Shown: positions 26,492 through 37,400 of the stretch, one piece after another | Layout of the letters: the number at the start of each line of letters is the position of its first letter | Position numbering within the stretch: the first letter of the stretch is position 1 | Source: Burkholderiales bacterium | GTDB taxonomy: Bacteria > Pseudomonadota > Gammaproteobacteria > Burkholderiales > Burkholderiaceae_C | DNA: 64,000 bases | NCBI GenBank assembly: GCA_947474755.1 | Contig: CANJJE010000010.1 | Coordinates: 1 to 64,000, forward strand | Direction: 5' to 3' | Notes under the pieces: model-generated | Databases searched by the model: none | Told to the model about the DNA's origin: nothing | The model's input: only the letters and a program-made list of their open reading frames with translations | Position numbers and translations under genes: made by a program

Positions 26492-28240
26492 TCAGACCGA
26501 GTGGTTTTCGGCGATGCGAGTGATGAACTCGTCGACGAACACCTGCATGTCCGAGGTCAGCTCGGAGATCTTGCTCTGCAGGTAGTTGTAGCCAAAGAGG
26601 CAGGGAATGGCGACAGCCAGGCCAGCCACCGTGGCCACCAGCGCCGCGGCGATGCCCGGTGCGATGGCATTCACATTGACGTCGCCCGCCGCGGCAATGG
26701 CCGCAAAGGTGATCATCACGCCCACCACGGTGCCGAGCAGGCCCAGGAACGGACCGCCGGCGATCGATATGGTGAGCACCACCATCTGGGAGTTGAGACG
26801 CTGCAGCTCGCGCACCAGTCGCGCATCAATGGTCGCGCGGATCGCGTTGAGCGAGGGATCGGTGAGCGTCGGGGCGCGCCCCTCCTTCGCATAGACCGAA
26901 AAGCGTTCCCGCAGCTCGTGGGCGCCGGCGGCATACAGGCGGTAAAGCGAGGAGTACCGGTAGGCCTTGGCCGCAGCCTTCTCCGCCTTCTCCACGGCGG
27001 CGTCCTGTTCGCCGGGGCGGATGGAATTCACCAGCTTCTCGAACTGGGCCTTGAAAAGCTCGTTGTCCTTGACCGCCTTGTTCACGAGCATGGTCTTGGT
27101 GATCATCACCCAGAAGCTCACCACGAACATCACGCCCAGGATCGCGATGACCACCCAGCCGTCGATCGTCACCGCGTCGAGCAGGATCTTCAGGTACGAG
27201 GGACCGCTTTCACCCTCGCCATCACCTTCAGCCGGCCCATAGGTGACCAGCTTCTGGTCCTGGCCCTGCGAGAGTGCGGCGGTCTTGATCCAGTCGGCCG
27301 AGCGAGCGGCGGTCGACACCTGCAGCTCATCGATCTCGCCCTTGAAGCCCTTGCCGATCAACGCGGCACCGCTCAGATCCGCCACGCTGCCCGATGCCTT
27401 GGCGACCTCCTGACCGTTCAGGTAGATCGTCAGGCCGTCCTTCACGACGACGGCCACGTGCTGCCAACTGCCGACGGCGAGCGGCGCCGATGCGGTGGCG
27501 ACCAGCGTGCCCGACTGCGCCTCCAGCTTGCCGCCCTTCATCGTGATCGACAGCGGTGCCGCACCTTCGGTCTGTGTGTAGAGCGGCGCATCGGCTGCGT
27601 CGGCCGGCTTGATCCAGAAGGACAGCGTCAGCCCGTTGGCGCCCGATTTCAACGAAGGCGTCGAGGGCAGCGCCATTTCGGCATTGCCGTCGAAGGCGAG
27701 CGCGCCGCCGATCAGGCCGGTGCCGATGACCTTGGCCGTCGAACTCGCGGCGTGGTTGACGTTCGCCGTCGCATCCTGAGGCAGCGCCTCGCGCTCCTTG
27801 AAGTGATAGACCAGCCCTTGCGCCGCGTCGTAGCTGGCCTTGGCGTCGTCGCCCGCCACCGCGTCGGGGTTCCCGTAATACAGCCAGACGAAGGCATCCT
27901 TGGCGCCCGGTTCCAGCTTCGGCACCTGAACCCAGAGGATGGCGAGTTCGTTCAGACCATCGAACTTCTCGATGTGGAACTTGATCGGCGTCTTGTCGTC
28001 GCTGGCGATGAACCGCAGATCGGTGCCGTCGGGTTTGGCTTCGATGAACTGGAAATTGCCCGTATGCAGCCGGATGAGTACCGCGGGCGAATCGACGGCC
28101 GACCCGATGGGCAGGCCCTCAGCCGCAGTGTTCAGGTTGATCTTGACGCGCTGCGTCCAGTCGGCATTCCAGGTGGCGTGCGACAGGCCCGATATCAACA
28201 GGCCTGCCAGCATGGCGACCATCATTGCGATTTTTTTCAT
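26492..28240 (-). CDS. ExbB/TolQ-type proton channel with fused DUF2341 and LamG-like periplasmic domains
   Basis: 582 residues from the ATG of MKKIAMMVAML, which gives a signal peptide ending SHA. The first domain (about 25-135, WNADWTQRVKINLNT to WLYYGN) fits DUF2341, the next (about 170-330, HWith a concanavalin-like LTLSFWIKP and WQHVAVVVKDG) fits a LamG-type lectin fold. After a short acidic spacer comes the ExbB part (about 365-582) with three membrane segments, the last two holding GPFLGLLGTVVGVMITF and IAAALVATVAGLAVAIP. Normal ExbB has about 240 residues and no such periplasmic head. It is first in a five-gene operon, 233 bases after the tpsA stop on the same strand. The lectin-like head could sense or grip a surface glycan, which is inference. 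Confidence 0.88.
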   Translation of the reverse strand: MKKIAMMVAMLAGLLISGLSHATWNADWTQRVKINLNTAAEGLPIGSAVDSPAVLIRLHTGNFQFIEAKPDGTDLRFIASDDKTPIKFHIEKFDGLNELAILWVQVPKLEPGAKDAFVWLYYGNPDAVAGDDAKASYDAAQGLVYHFKEREALPQDATANVNHAASSTAKVIGTGLIGGALAFDGNAEMALPSTPSLKSGANGLTLSFWIKPADAADAPLYTQTEGAAPLSITMKGGKLEAQSGTLVATASAPLAVGSWQHVAVVVKDGLTIYLNGQEVAKASGSVADLSGAALIGKGFKGEIDELQVSTAARSADWIKTAALSQGQDQKLVTYGPAEGDGEGESGPSYLKILLDAVTIDGWVVIAILGVMFVVSFWVMITKTMLVNKAVKDNELFKAQFEKLVNSIRPGEQDAAVEKAEKAAAKAYRYSSLYRLYAAGAHELRERFSVYAKEGRAPTLTDPSLNAIRATIDARLVRELQRLNSQMVVLTISIAGGPFLGLLGTVVGVMITFAAIAAAGDVNVNAIAPGIAAALVATVAGLAVAIPCLFGYNYLQSKISELTSDMQVFVDEFITRIAENHSV

Positions 28241-28473
28241 GAACGGCGGGAATGACTGTCTCTGCTTCACAGCCTCTGACGGTAGCCAGCGTTTGTTTCA
28301 GTGCTGTGAATCGAGTGCGGAGTTGAGTGCCCGGAACGGCCGGCTCTGTTTCGGCGGCTTGACGGATGTGTGGCGTGACCGTGTCGATCAGGCGCTGGGC
28401 GGCCGCCGGGATATCGGCGTGACGCCGGCAGCAATCGACCCGTTGCTCCCGCATCGCGGCCCCGCGCGCGAAC

Positions 28474-31400
28474 TCATTTGGCGAGGCAGCCCTTGTCCTG
28501 CTCCTTGCAGTTCTTGTCGCCAAAGCCCAATACCTCGACGGTCAGGATGGTCGGCTTCTGCAGGCCTTCAGCGGCCGCAGCGGCGCGGGCGGCATGGGTG
28601 GCCGAGGCCGCGGCGTCTTCGGCGGCTTTCGAGTTGTTGGCCGTGCCGCTACCGGCAAGCGACGTGGCCAGGCTGCCGGTGGTGGCAACCGGCACGCCGG
28701 TTGACGATCCAGCCACGCTGATGTTGCTGCCGTTCAAGACCGTCTGCGCATTGATCACGATGTTGCCGCTCGATCGAATGCCGGCTTCACCCGCGTCGAT
28801 GGTGCCGGCAGGCGCGAACAGATACACATCGCCTGCCTTCGCGGCAGCCAGCGGCCCCAGGCCATCGGGGTCCGAGCTCAGGGTCTGGATGCCGCTGCCC
28901 GTGGCTCCTGCCGGAATGGTGACCTCCACGCCGACCTGGTTGCCTTCGGCGTCCAGGATCGGCCGGCGCCGTGGCGCTGGCGTGGCCACCGTGGTCTTCG
29001 CACCTCGCCCGGCATCGATGCTGCCCTGGGACGAAAACAACAGGATGTCGCCGCCCTGTGCGGTGATGACCTTGCCCTGATTGATGTTGAAGTCGCCTGA
29101 CAGCACGCTGCGCACGGCACCGCCACTGTTGGTGAGCACGCCCACCGTCTTGTCGCTGCGCGGCGTCGTGAGCCCGACGACGATGTCGCCACCCGGCGCC
29201 CACAAGTCGATGTCGCTTGCGCCATAGGTCTGAATCGACGTCTGGTAGCTCGTGATGTTGCCGCCCGACACCGAGCCCTCCGGCACGACCTGTGCCACCA
29301 CCTCGGCCAGCGCGCTGGAAAACACGATCGGCGTCACGCCCGTGGGCAGCGCCCCCTTGCCCCGCCGCTGAACATAGTCGGCGAACACCTTCGGATATCG
29401 CTGATCCAGACCGACAAAGGCCTGGTAAGCCGCGCCCCCGGGGGCATTGGCCAGCGCCGCAATCGAGCCCGCCTGCTGCAACTTGGCCACATCGGTCTCG
29501 CTGTTCAGCAAACGATACAGATCGGCAGCAGCGGTGCTGTCAGCGGTCGGACCGAGCGGCAGCTCCTGGGTGGCGATGGCAGCCTTGTAGGCGGCCAGGG
29601 CACGCGGTGCCTTCTGGTCGAGGGCCACGAACCGTGCATAGACAGGGTCGCGTGCAGCCAGTGCCGCAATGTCGGCGGCGCCGGTCACCAGGCTCGCATC
29701 AGGTTCGGTGCCGAGTTGACGGTAGAGATCGATGATGTCGGCAGAGACCCCATTGAGCGCGATGATCTCGGCGTAGGCAGCGTCCATCCTGTTCACATCG
29801 ATCGGCCCGCTTGCGCCTGCCACCACGGAGATGCGCGCGCTGTCGGCAAAGGGCAGTTGCGTGTTGCCGTTGTTGCCGGTGGCCACCAACCCGCCGACGT
29901 CACCTGCCGAGCCCTGCGCGAGGGTGGCAGTGCCCAGATCCACGTTACGACCTGCCTGCACCAGCAAGCGCCCTGGGCCGGCAATCTCGAGCGCCACCGG
30001 CGCACGGAAGTCACCGGTGTCGGCACGGACTTCCGACACATCGCCCGGCTTCAGGTTCTGCATGCGCAGCGCCACGCCCACCACATCGACCCCTGCCCGC
30101 AGACGCCCCGGTCCGGTGAGCACGATGTCCGTGGCGGTGCCGCCGGTGACGAAGCTTCCCTCGAGTGCCTGCAGTTCAAACACGTACGGCGCACCGATTC
30201 CGTCGCGCGAGACGATTCGCCTTTGGCTGCCTGAAGGGCGCAGCCCGGTGCGGCCGTCGATCTGGCGCGCGCCGATGTTCGCCAAGGCAAAGCTGCCGTT
30301 CGGTGAGATCACGGTCGAAGGATCGCGGTCGGAGCCATAGAAACCGACGTTCGTCATCGAGCCGCCGGCGAGAAAGGACACCGTGGCAGATGCAGAAGGG
30401 AACGTCGTGACGGCATCGATCAGCTCTGGCCCGGACATGTCCCCCTCGAACGCCACCATCGACAGCGACGCCGGGAACGAGCCGGAAATGTCGGTGTGGG
30501 TGGAGTTGATCGGCGACACGCTGTTGAAGGTTCGCCACGCTGGTGTCAACACGGCCGCGTAAGACAGATCGCCGCTCTTCGCCACCGCCCCGGCCCGGCT
30601 GTTCGCCGAGTAGGTGAAGAAGGTCGAGAAGCTGCCCTGATTTCCGAAGCTCGGCCCAGTGGCGGGATCGGATCCGTCCTTGTTGGCGACAAACATCGCG
30701 GTCGGGTTGTTGATGCTCTGCAGAGCCAGCGAGCCTCCCGCCACCAGATCGATGCTCGCCCTTTCGGGCACATCACCGCTGCTGGCACCCATCACGTAAA
30801 GCTGAGTGGCCCGGCCCACGCCGATGTCGCCGCCGGCCTCGACCCGGCCAGTGCCACGGCCTACGAGGAACGCACTTCCGACAATGTCGCCACCAGCCTG
30901 GACAGCCAGATTGCCGCCGCCTTGCACATCGACTCTCCGTACGCTGTCGGCGTCGCGGTAGGTCCGTCCCGAGGTGGGAAGCATCGCGGCGAGGTTGCTG
31001 ATGTTGCCGCCCACGGAGATGTCGATGTCACCGCCGGCCAGCGTGCCGACGCCTTGCTGGAATCGGGGCCGATGGCTCCACCAATCGGTAGGCTGAAGCG
31101 ATGCGAACTGGTTGTTCGACTGGCGCGGTCGGCGCAGCCACTCGTTGATCCACAGGTCCCCCGCGGGGACCGTCGCGCCAACAAGAGAGCCACCCGCGCG
31201 CACCGAGATGCCGCCGCCGTCGACCGCCCAGCGGCCGACGTTGGCGGTGTCGGCCACACCCACGCGGCCTGCGGTGTAGACGGTGGCACGGACGTTGTCG
31301 ACCGAAACGTCGCCAGCTGCCGCCAGGTCGATCCGGCCGGTGCCGGTGCGCAGCTTGGCGCTCGCGGATTGGAGCCTCAGGTTGCCCTGCCCCGCCGCCA

Positions 31401-34400
31401 GACCGGTAGAACGTGTCGCCAGCGGGTTCGCCGCCTGCAGATCGGCGCCGGCGGTCAGCCGCAGGCTCCAGCTGTCGCCTGACGAGAGATTGTCGTTGGG
31501 CAACCCGATCGACTGACTGACCGTGAGGTTGCCGCCCGCCCGCACGGTCAGCGTGCCGGGCTTGCCGCCAGCGAGCCACTGCCCGTCGGCCAGGTTCCAT
31601 GACGCGGCCAGCGACAGGTCGCCGGCACTGCGCACTTCGGTCGCACCGAGCACCCGTGCGCCATTCAGTGCGCCGAGTTCGTCGCGCAGACCGAGGGTCG
31701 GTGGCGCCGCATCGGTCGCCGCGATGAAATCGGCATGGTCCGCGGCAAAGGTGGCGATGTCGCTCGCCGACACGGACGTGGCGACGGTGTAGGAGCGCGT
31801 GGCCTCGATGTCCACCGACGCCAACTCGCCCACAGACCCACCGGTGTTGCCGCGCAGCACGGTGCCGTCGACACGTGCCACCTGCATCACGTTGCTGTCG
31901 TCGCGCGCCACACCGAAGGTCACCGACCCGGCCGGCCCGCCCCTGCCCGCACGCACGTCGATGCTCGCATCGCTGTCGAAGTCCAGTTCGCCGCTGCGCG
32001 TGGCCACCCGCACCTCGCCGCCGCGCGCACCGTCAAGGCTGCCGGCGGCCAGTACGCGGCTGCCTGCCCCCAGTGACACGCCGGTGCCGGCAAACACCTG
32101 CACCCGGGCGCCACCACCGGCCGCCCCGCTGCCCAGGGTGCCCGCCACGTCGATGCGTCCGGCATCCGCTTCCAGGCTGACGCGACGCGCCTTCACGTCG
32201 TCGGTCGCTGCGACGCGCAGATCGCCCTGCCGCTGTCGAATCTGGCGCTCTTCGGCAAAACCGCCCGCGTTCAGGGCCGTGTTCAAGCCCGAGAAATCAC
32301 CGAGCGTCAGGGCGTCGATGTCGACCGACCCCGAACGCGCTCCAGCGGCGGCCTGCCCCCTCAGGTTGCCTGCAAGGGTCAGCTCGGCCCCCCGCAACGA
32401 CACCCGTCCCGCCCCGCCACCAGCGTCGCTGGCCGACACGTCGATGCGTGCACCGGCGCCCACCAGCACCGCGCCTTCGGCGCTCGACAGCGCCACCGAA
32501 CCACCATCGGCAACCACCACTTTTCCGTTGAACGACTTGGCCTGCCCACGAGCATCGAGTACGGCACCGCTGGCCAGCGTGACCCCATCGCCCGGCGCCG
32601 TGCCGCGTGCTGCCACCGCGATCTGACCCGAGCGCGCTTCGACCGAGTTCGAGACAGTGACTCGCTGCCCCTCGAGCGTGATCCGGCCACCCAATTCGGT
32701 ACGCCGGGTATCCATCACGGGTAAGGCAGGAGGTGTGCCGGTCAACACCAGCGCTGAATACACCGGTGCGCCGACATGGCTGTCATCGCGCGCGCTGATC
32801 GTCTGCAGCGACCCGCCCTGCGCAACGACCCGCGGCGCATCGATCGTCAGAGCTGCGGCAGCCCGCAGCGACCCCTCGCCCTGGCTCGACACCCGTTCGG
32901 TCGCGGCCAGCCGCACCTCTGAAAAACCCGACACCGCCTTCGAACCGGATCCGATCACCAGGCGCTGCGCCTCGGTCTGCAGCACACCCGTGCCGGTGGA
33001 AGCGGTGGCGACCGAGCTCGCGCTGTTGGCGAGGTCGATCTGCACGGCCGTGAGGGTGGCCTGAGGCGCCGCACCGCCCACGTCGGACCGGCCGCGCAGC
33101 AGCGGCGTGTCGAGCGTCAGACTGGTCAGACTGCTCGAACCGAGTTGGGTGGTCCCGATGAAGTCGATCGAGCCATAGCCCCGAAGCACGAACTGGTCGA
33201 GCGAACCAAACATGGCCAGATCGGAGTTGGACAGCACCAACCCCGACAGCGGTACGGCCGAGCGAGCGGTGTCGCCCAGGTTGACCCGGACCGACGACAG
33301 GCTGAGCGACCCACCCGCGCCGCCGGTCCCGCCCACGCGGAACTGCCCCAGCGACTCGGTCGAACGGGTGGCGTCGACGAGCAGCGCGGTGTCGGCTCGC
33401 AGGCTAGCGCCCTGGGCAATGCGCACTTCGCCCGTGGCGTCACTCGCCGCGGTGCCCCGATCGATGCGGGTCTGCGCGCCCCTGCTCAGGCGCACCAGGG
33501 CCCCCGAAGCCTCCGACGCGATGACCTCGGGCGACGTGCCGCCACTGGTGCCCGTGCCGGCCAGAACGCTGCCCGCAGCCACGTCGATACGGTCGGTGGC
33601 CGCCAGAATCAGTTCGGGGATCGCCACTGCTCCCGCGGCGGTGTTGGCCACCAGGATCTCGCTGGCGCTGGTAGTGATGCGAATGCCGTCGGCGGTGTCC
33701 GTGCGCTTGCCGCCCAGCAGCACGCTGCCGTTGAGCCGCGACAGCGCGGCGCCTTCAATCTGCAGCACATCCGCACCCAGTGCCGGCGTCGGGCCGCCCG
33801 CACGGTCGACCACCGCGATGCGGGCGCCGCCGATGTCGACTTCGGACGAACGGGCCGCGGTAGTCGTCGGCGACGATGCCGACGCGGTGCGGAACGTGCC
33901 ATCAAACGCGAGGCTCGATGCGTTGTCGATCGACAGTCGCCCGGCATCCCAGGGCGAGCGTGGTGCAGAGCGCCGCTCGAGTGCGGCTGCGTTGGCAAAG
34001 AACTCGGCGCCACTGATGGTGTAGTCCGATGACAGCCGCGCGGCCGACCCGGGCTTGACCACCACCCCCACGCTCTGGGAATCGCGCACCGCCGTGCCCC
34101 GCGCGGTGCGGAACCCCGCCGCCACGACGTCGCCGGTCGCCAGGGTAGTGGTCTGGCCCGGCTGCAGATTGCGGTACTGCGAGCCCGTCTGCAGCTCGAG
34201 CAGGAAGGCATCGGGCAACAGCGCGTAGCGTGCGGGCAGCAGCGTGTACTCGCCGGCCGGAACCAGGGTACCGGCTCCGATCTGAATGCTGTCGTAGAGC
34301 ACACCGTCGCGTCCGTTGCCGAGCGCAAAGCCAAAGCCCACGTCCTTTTGCGACTGTGTCTGCGTGTCGTAAGGCATCGCCGCGAGCCGCGCGGTCGGAA

Positions 34401-37400
34401 TGATCGCGAAGGTGTTGTCACGCAGCGTGATGTCGTTGTCGCCGCCGTTGCCCGGCACGAACTCCAGCGCCTGCACCGCGCCGCCGCCGCTGAGGTCGAT
34501 GGTGGCACCCGCGCGCACGTTCACCGCCGGCGCATCGAGCGTCAGGCGCTTGCCATCGCTGGTCACCGCAGCAAGTGTCTCGGGCGGCGCACTTCCGCCG
34601 TCTGTGTAGCGCCAGATGATGCCGGAGGTGGTCGTCCCGTAAGGCACGGTGACGCCCGCACCCGACACGGAGGTGAGACTGCCCGTTGCGAACTCGAGGA
34701 GCCGGCTGGCCTTCATGTCGATCGCGCCGAGCGGCGCGCGCACCGTGCCGCCCTGCGTGATCGTCTCGGCACTGAAGCTCACCTTGCCGCCTGCCGAGTA
34801 CGAAGTCGACGGCGCCCGGCCATTGCCGGTGATCCGGATGTAACCGTCGGGCGTATCGATTCCGGAAGGCTGGTCCTTGACCGCGAAGGCGTATTCGGTA
34901 CGCGTGGCCGGCGTGATCTGCGCCGCCACCAGTTCGAGGTTGCCGGCGCTCGTCAAGCCGCCGGTCTGACGGGAGGTCTGCTGGCCACCCGAAGATGATT
35001 CGAAAGTGATGGCGCGCCCCACCAGGCGGATGTCGCTGTCGCTCTCGATTCGGGTACGGCGAGTGCCGTTGACCGTGCTGCTGCCGAACAGATCCACCGA
35101 GCCGGCCTTCACACGCAACTCGCCCTCGCCCGAACGGGTTGCGAGCACGGGCGACGCCGTGCCGCTGGTCATCACCCAGACCGGCACGTCGCCAGTCGAC
35201 TGCAGTTGACGCTCTCCCAGGGTCTGGCCGAGAGATACCGTCGACCCTTGTAGCGTGACCACCGAGGTGCCGGTCAGGTCGATCAACGGGGCGTCGAGGC
35301 GAATGCCTCGTTCGAAATTCAGGGTCGACGAGCCCCGGAACTCGATGCGGTCCTCGGACTGCAGGCGTAGCTTCTCGAAGCCAGACGCTGTCAGTTCTGC
35401 AACGTCGAGCGCTGCATCCGAAATGCCCGCTTCGGCCGGCACGACGCTGTTGCCAGACGTGACGACGATGCGACGAGCATCGGGCAGCGCGGAAAGACCG
35501 TCGGCACGGTTCGACTCGAGCACGAAGCTGCCACCGGCCGCCGCCGTGGTGCCGCCGTGACCCACCAGGGAGCCATCGAGCACGGTGCGCCCCTGTGAAC
35601 GCAGCGTCAGGGTGCCCGCATGGCCGTCAATCGCCTGCTTCGTGTAGCCCGGCTTCTTGCCGCTCGTGGCCACGTCGAGCGTCTGACTGACCGCGCTCAC
35701 GTCGAGGATCGAACCCGCGTCAAGCTGAAGCCCGGCCCGCCGCGCATCGAGGGTGATGCTGCCGCCATTGATCACGCTGCCCTGCACCAGTCCCAGGTCG
35801 TTGGGGGTGGCCACGAACGTGCCGGCGACCGAAAGCCGCGCGCTGTCGCCGATGCGCAAGTCGGCGGCGCCGAGATCGACGGGGCCGTTCAGGGTCAAGC
35901 CGATGCGGCCTCCCGGTGCGCTGATGCGACCGTCGATGGCGAGATTTCCGATGGACGAGAGCAACACCTCGCCCCGCGGGTCGGTCACGATCGATGAGCC
36001 GTCGCGCACGTTCAGTCCGGGTTGCGTTTCCTGCCCACCCCCGCGCACCGCGAGGTTCACCGAGGCTGCGCTGCGCTGCGCGTCAGGCAGCAGCTGCAAA
36101 CTGCCGAACGATGCGATCGCGGTACCGCTGGTTTGCTGGGCCGCGCTGAGCGGGTCGATCACCCAGTTCTTCTGCTGCACGCGCAGGGCCGTGCCGGCCG
36201 TGATGTCGATGCCGTCGACGGCGTTGACCGTGATTTTCGAGAAGCCGAAATCCGAGAACAGGCTTGTCCCCAGACGCGTGGTCGCCGCCGGCAGCACGCC
36301 AGGGGCGGCGCCGCCGCCGATGACGGCACGCGCGAGCCCCAGGGTGAGTTCGCCGCCAGTGCCCGGCGCGTAACCGCGCAGGTCAGCCTGCAACCAGTCA
36401 GAGGTCGATGGCTCGCCCACGCCGTTCGCAATCGCGAGCTTGCCGCCCTTGCCGCCCGTCACGCGCTTGTTGCTGGCGATGGACGCGCCGCCACCGACAT
36501 CGAGACTCGAGCCGCGCTCGAACCTCGTCTGGTACAGCGGATCGTCGAGCTGAAACGTCAGGTTGCCGCCGTCGATGGCCTTGCTGACAGCGGCGGCGTT
36601 CGCCGTGGTCGCCGTGATGGTGGTGGCGACCAATCGGCCGGATGGAACCGGCGCGCCCACAAAAGACCCATCGGCATTCGACGTGTTGACCCAGGTGCCT
36701 GCGGTCGACAGGTCGGCGCCGCCTCGCACCAGCACCCTTTCGGTGACGCTGCCGAGCTCGGCCGAAATCGGATCGCCGCTGGGCACGACCGGCTGCACGG
36801 TCAGGGTGCCGCCAGGCAGGCGGATGTCGCCAGCGATGTCGATCTGCGGCGAACGCAAGATCAATTCACCGCCGACCTGCGAAACGATCTTTGCATCGGG
36901 CGCCACGACGATGCGACCGTTGGCGTTCAGTTCGACCGAGCCGAAGCCGGTTTCGGCCAGGTCCGGCCCGCGCACGGTTGACGCACCGAAGATCTGCTCG
37001 GCCGACAAGGTGAACGCATCGCGCTGCGCCGTGGTGAGCGCGGTGCCGACACCGAAGGCGGCGCCCAGGGTATCGCTGGCGCGCTGTTGCACCGTGATGT
37101 GGCCGATACGCTGGCCTTCGGCGAAGTTGCGCTGACCCTGCAGGTACTCACCCACGCGCAGCGTCGCACCGCGCGGTGCGCTGGCCAGTTGCCGCGGCCC
37201 GACCGTGACACCGCCGAGCAAGCTGCCGTCGAGCACGAGGCCGGCGCTCGAGTTGATCGTCACCAGCCCGCCGCTCAGGCCCTGGACATAGGCATCCTGA
37301 AACGCGCCGAGGGCACCCAGCGGATTGGCGATGCCGACGGTCTGATTCCAGCGCGTGCTGGTGCGCTCGTAGCGGTCGAGCAGGGCGCTGTATCGACGCT

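Noticed and set aside
33145-34032. Long antisense open frames across tpsA, for example 33145-34032 and 37087-38280 on the plus strand
   Set aside because: High GC leaves stop-poor antisense frames; their composition mirrors tpsA and no domain is recognisable.
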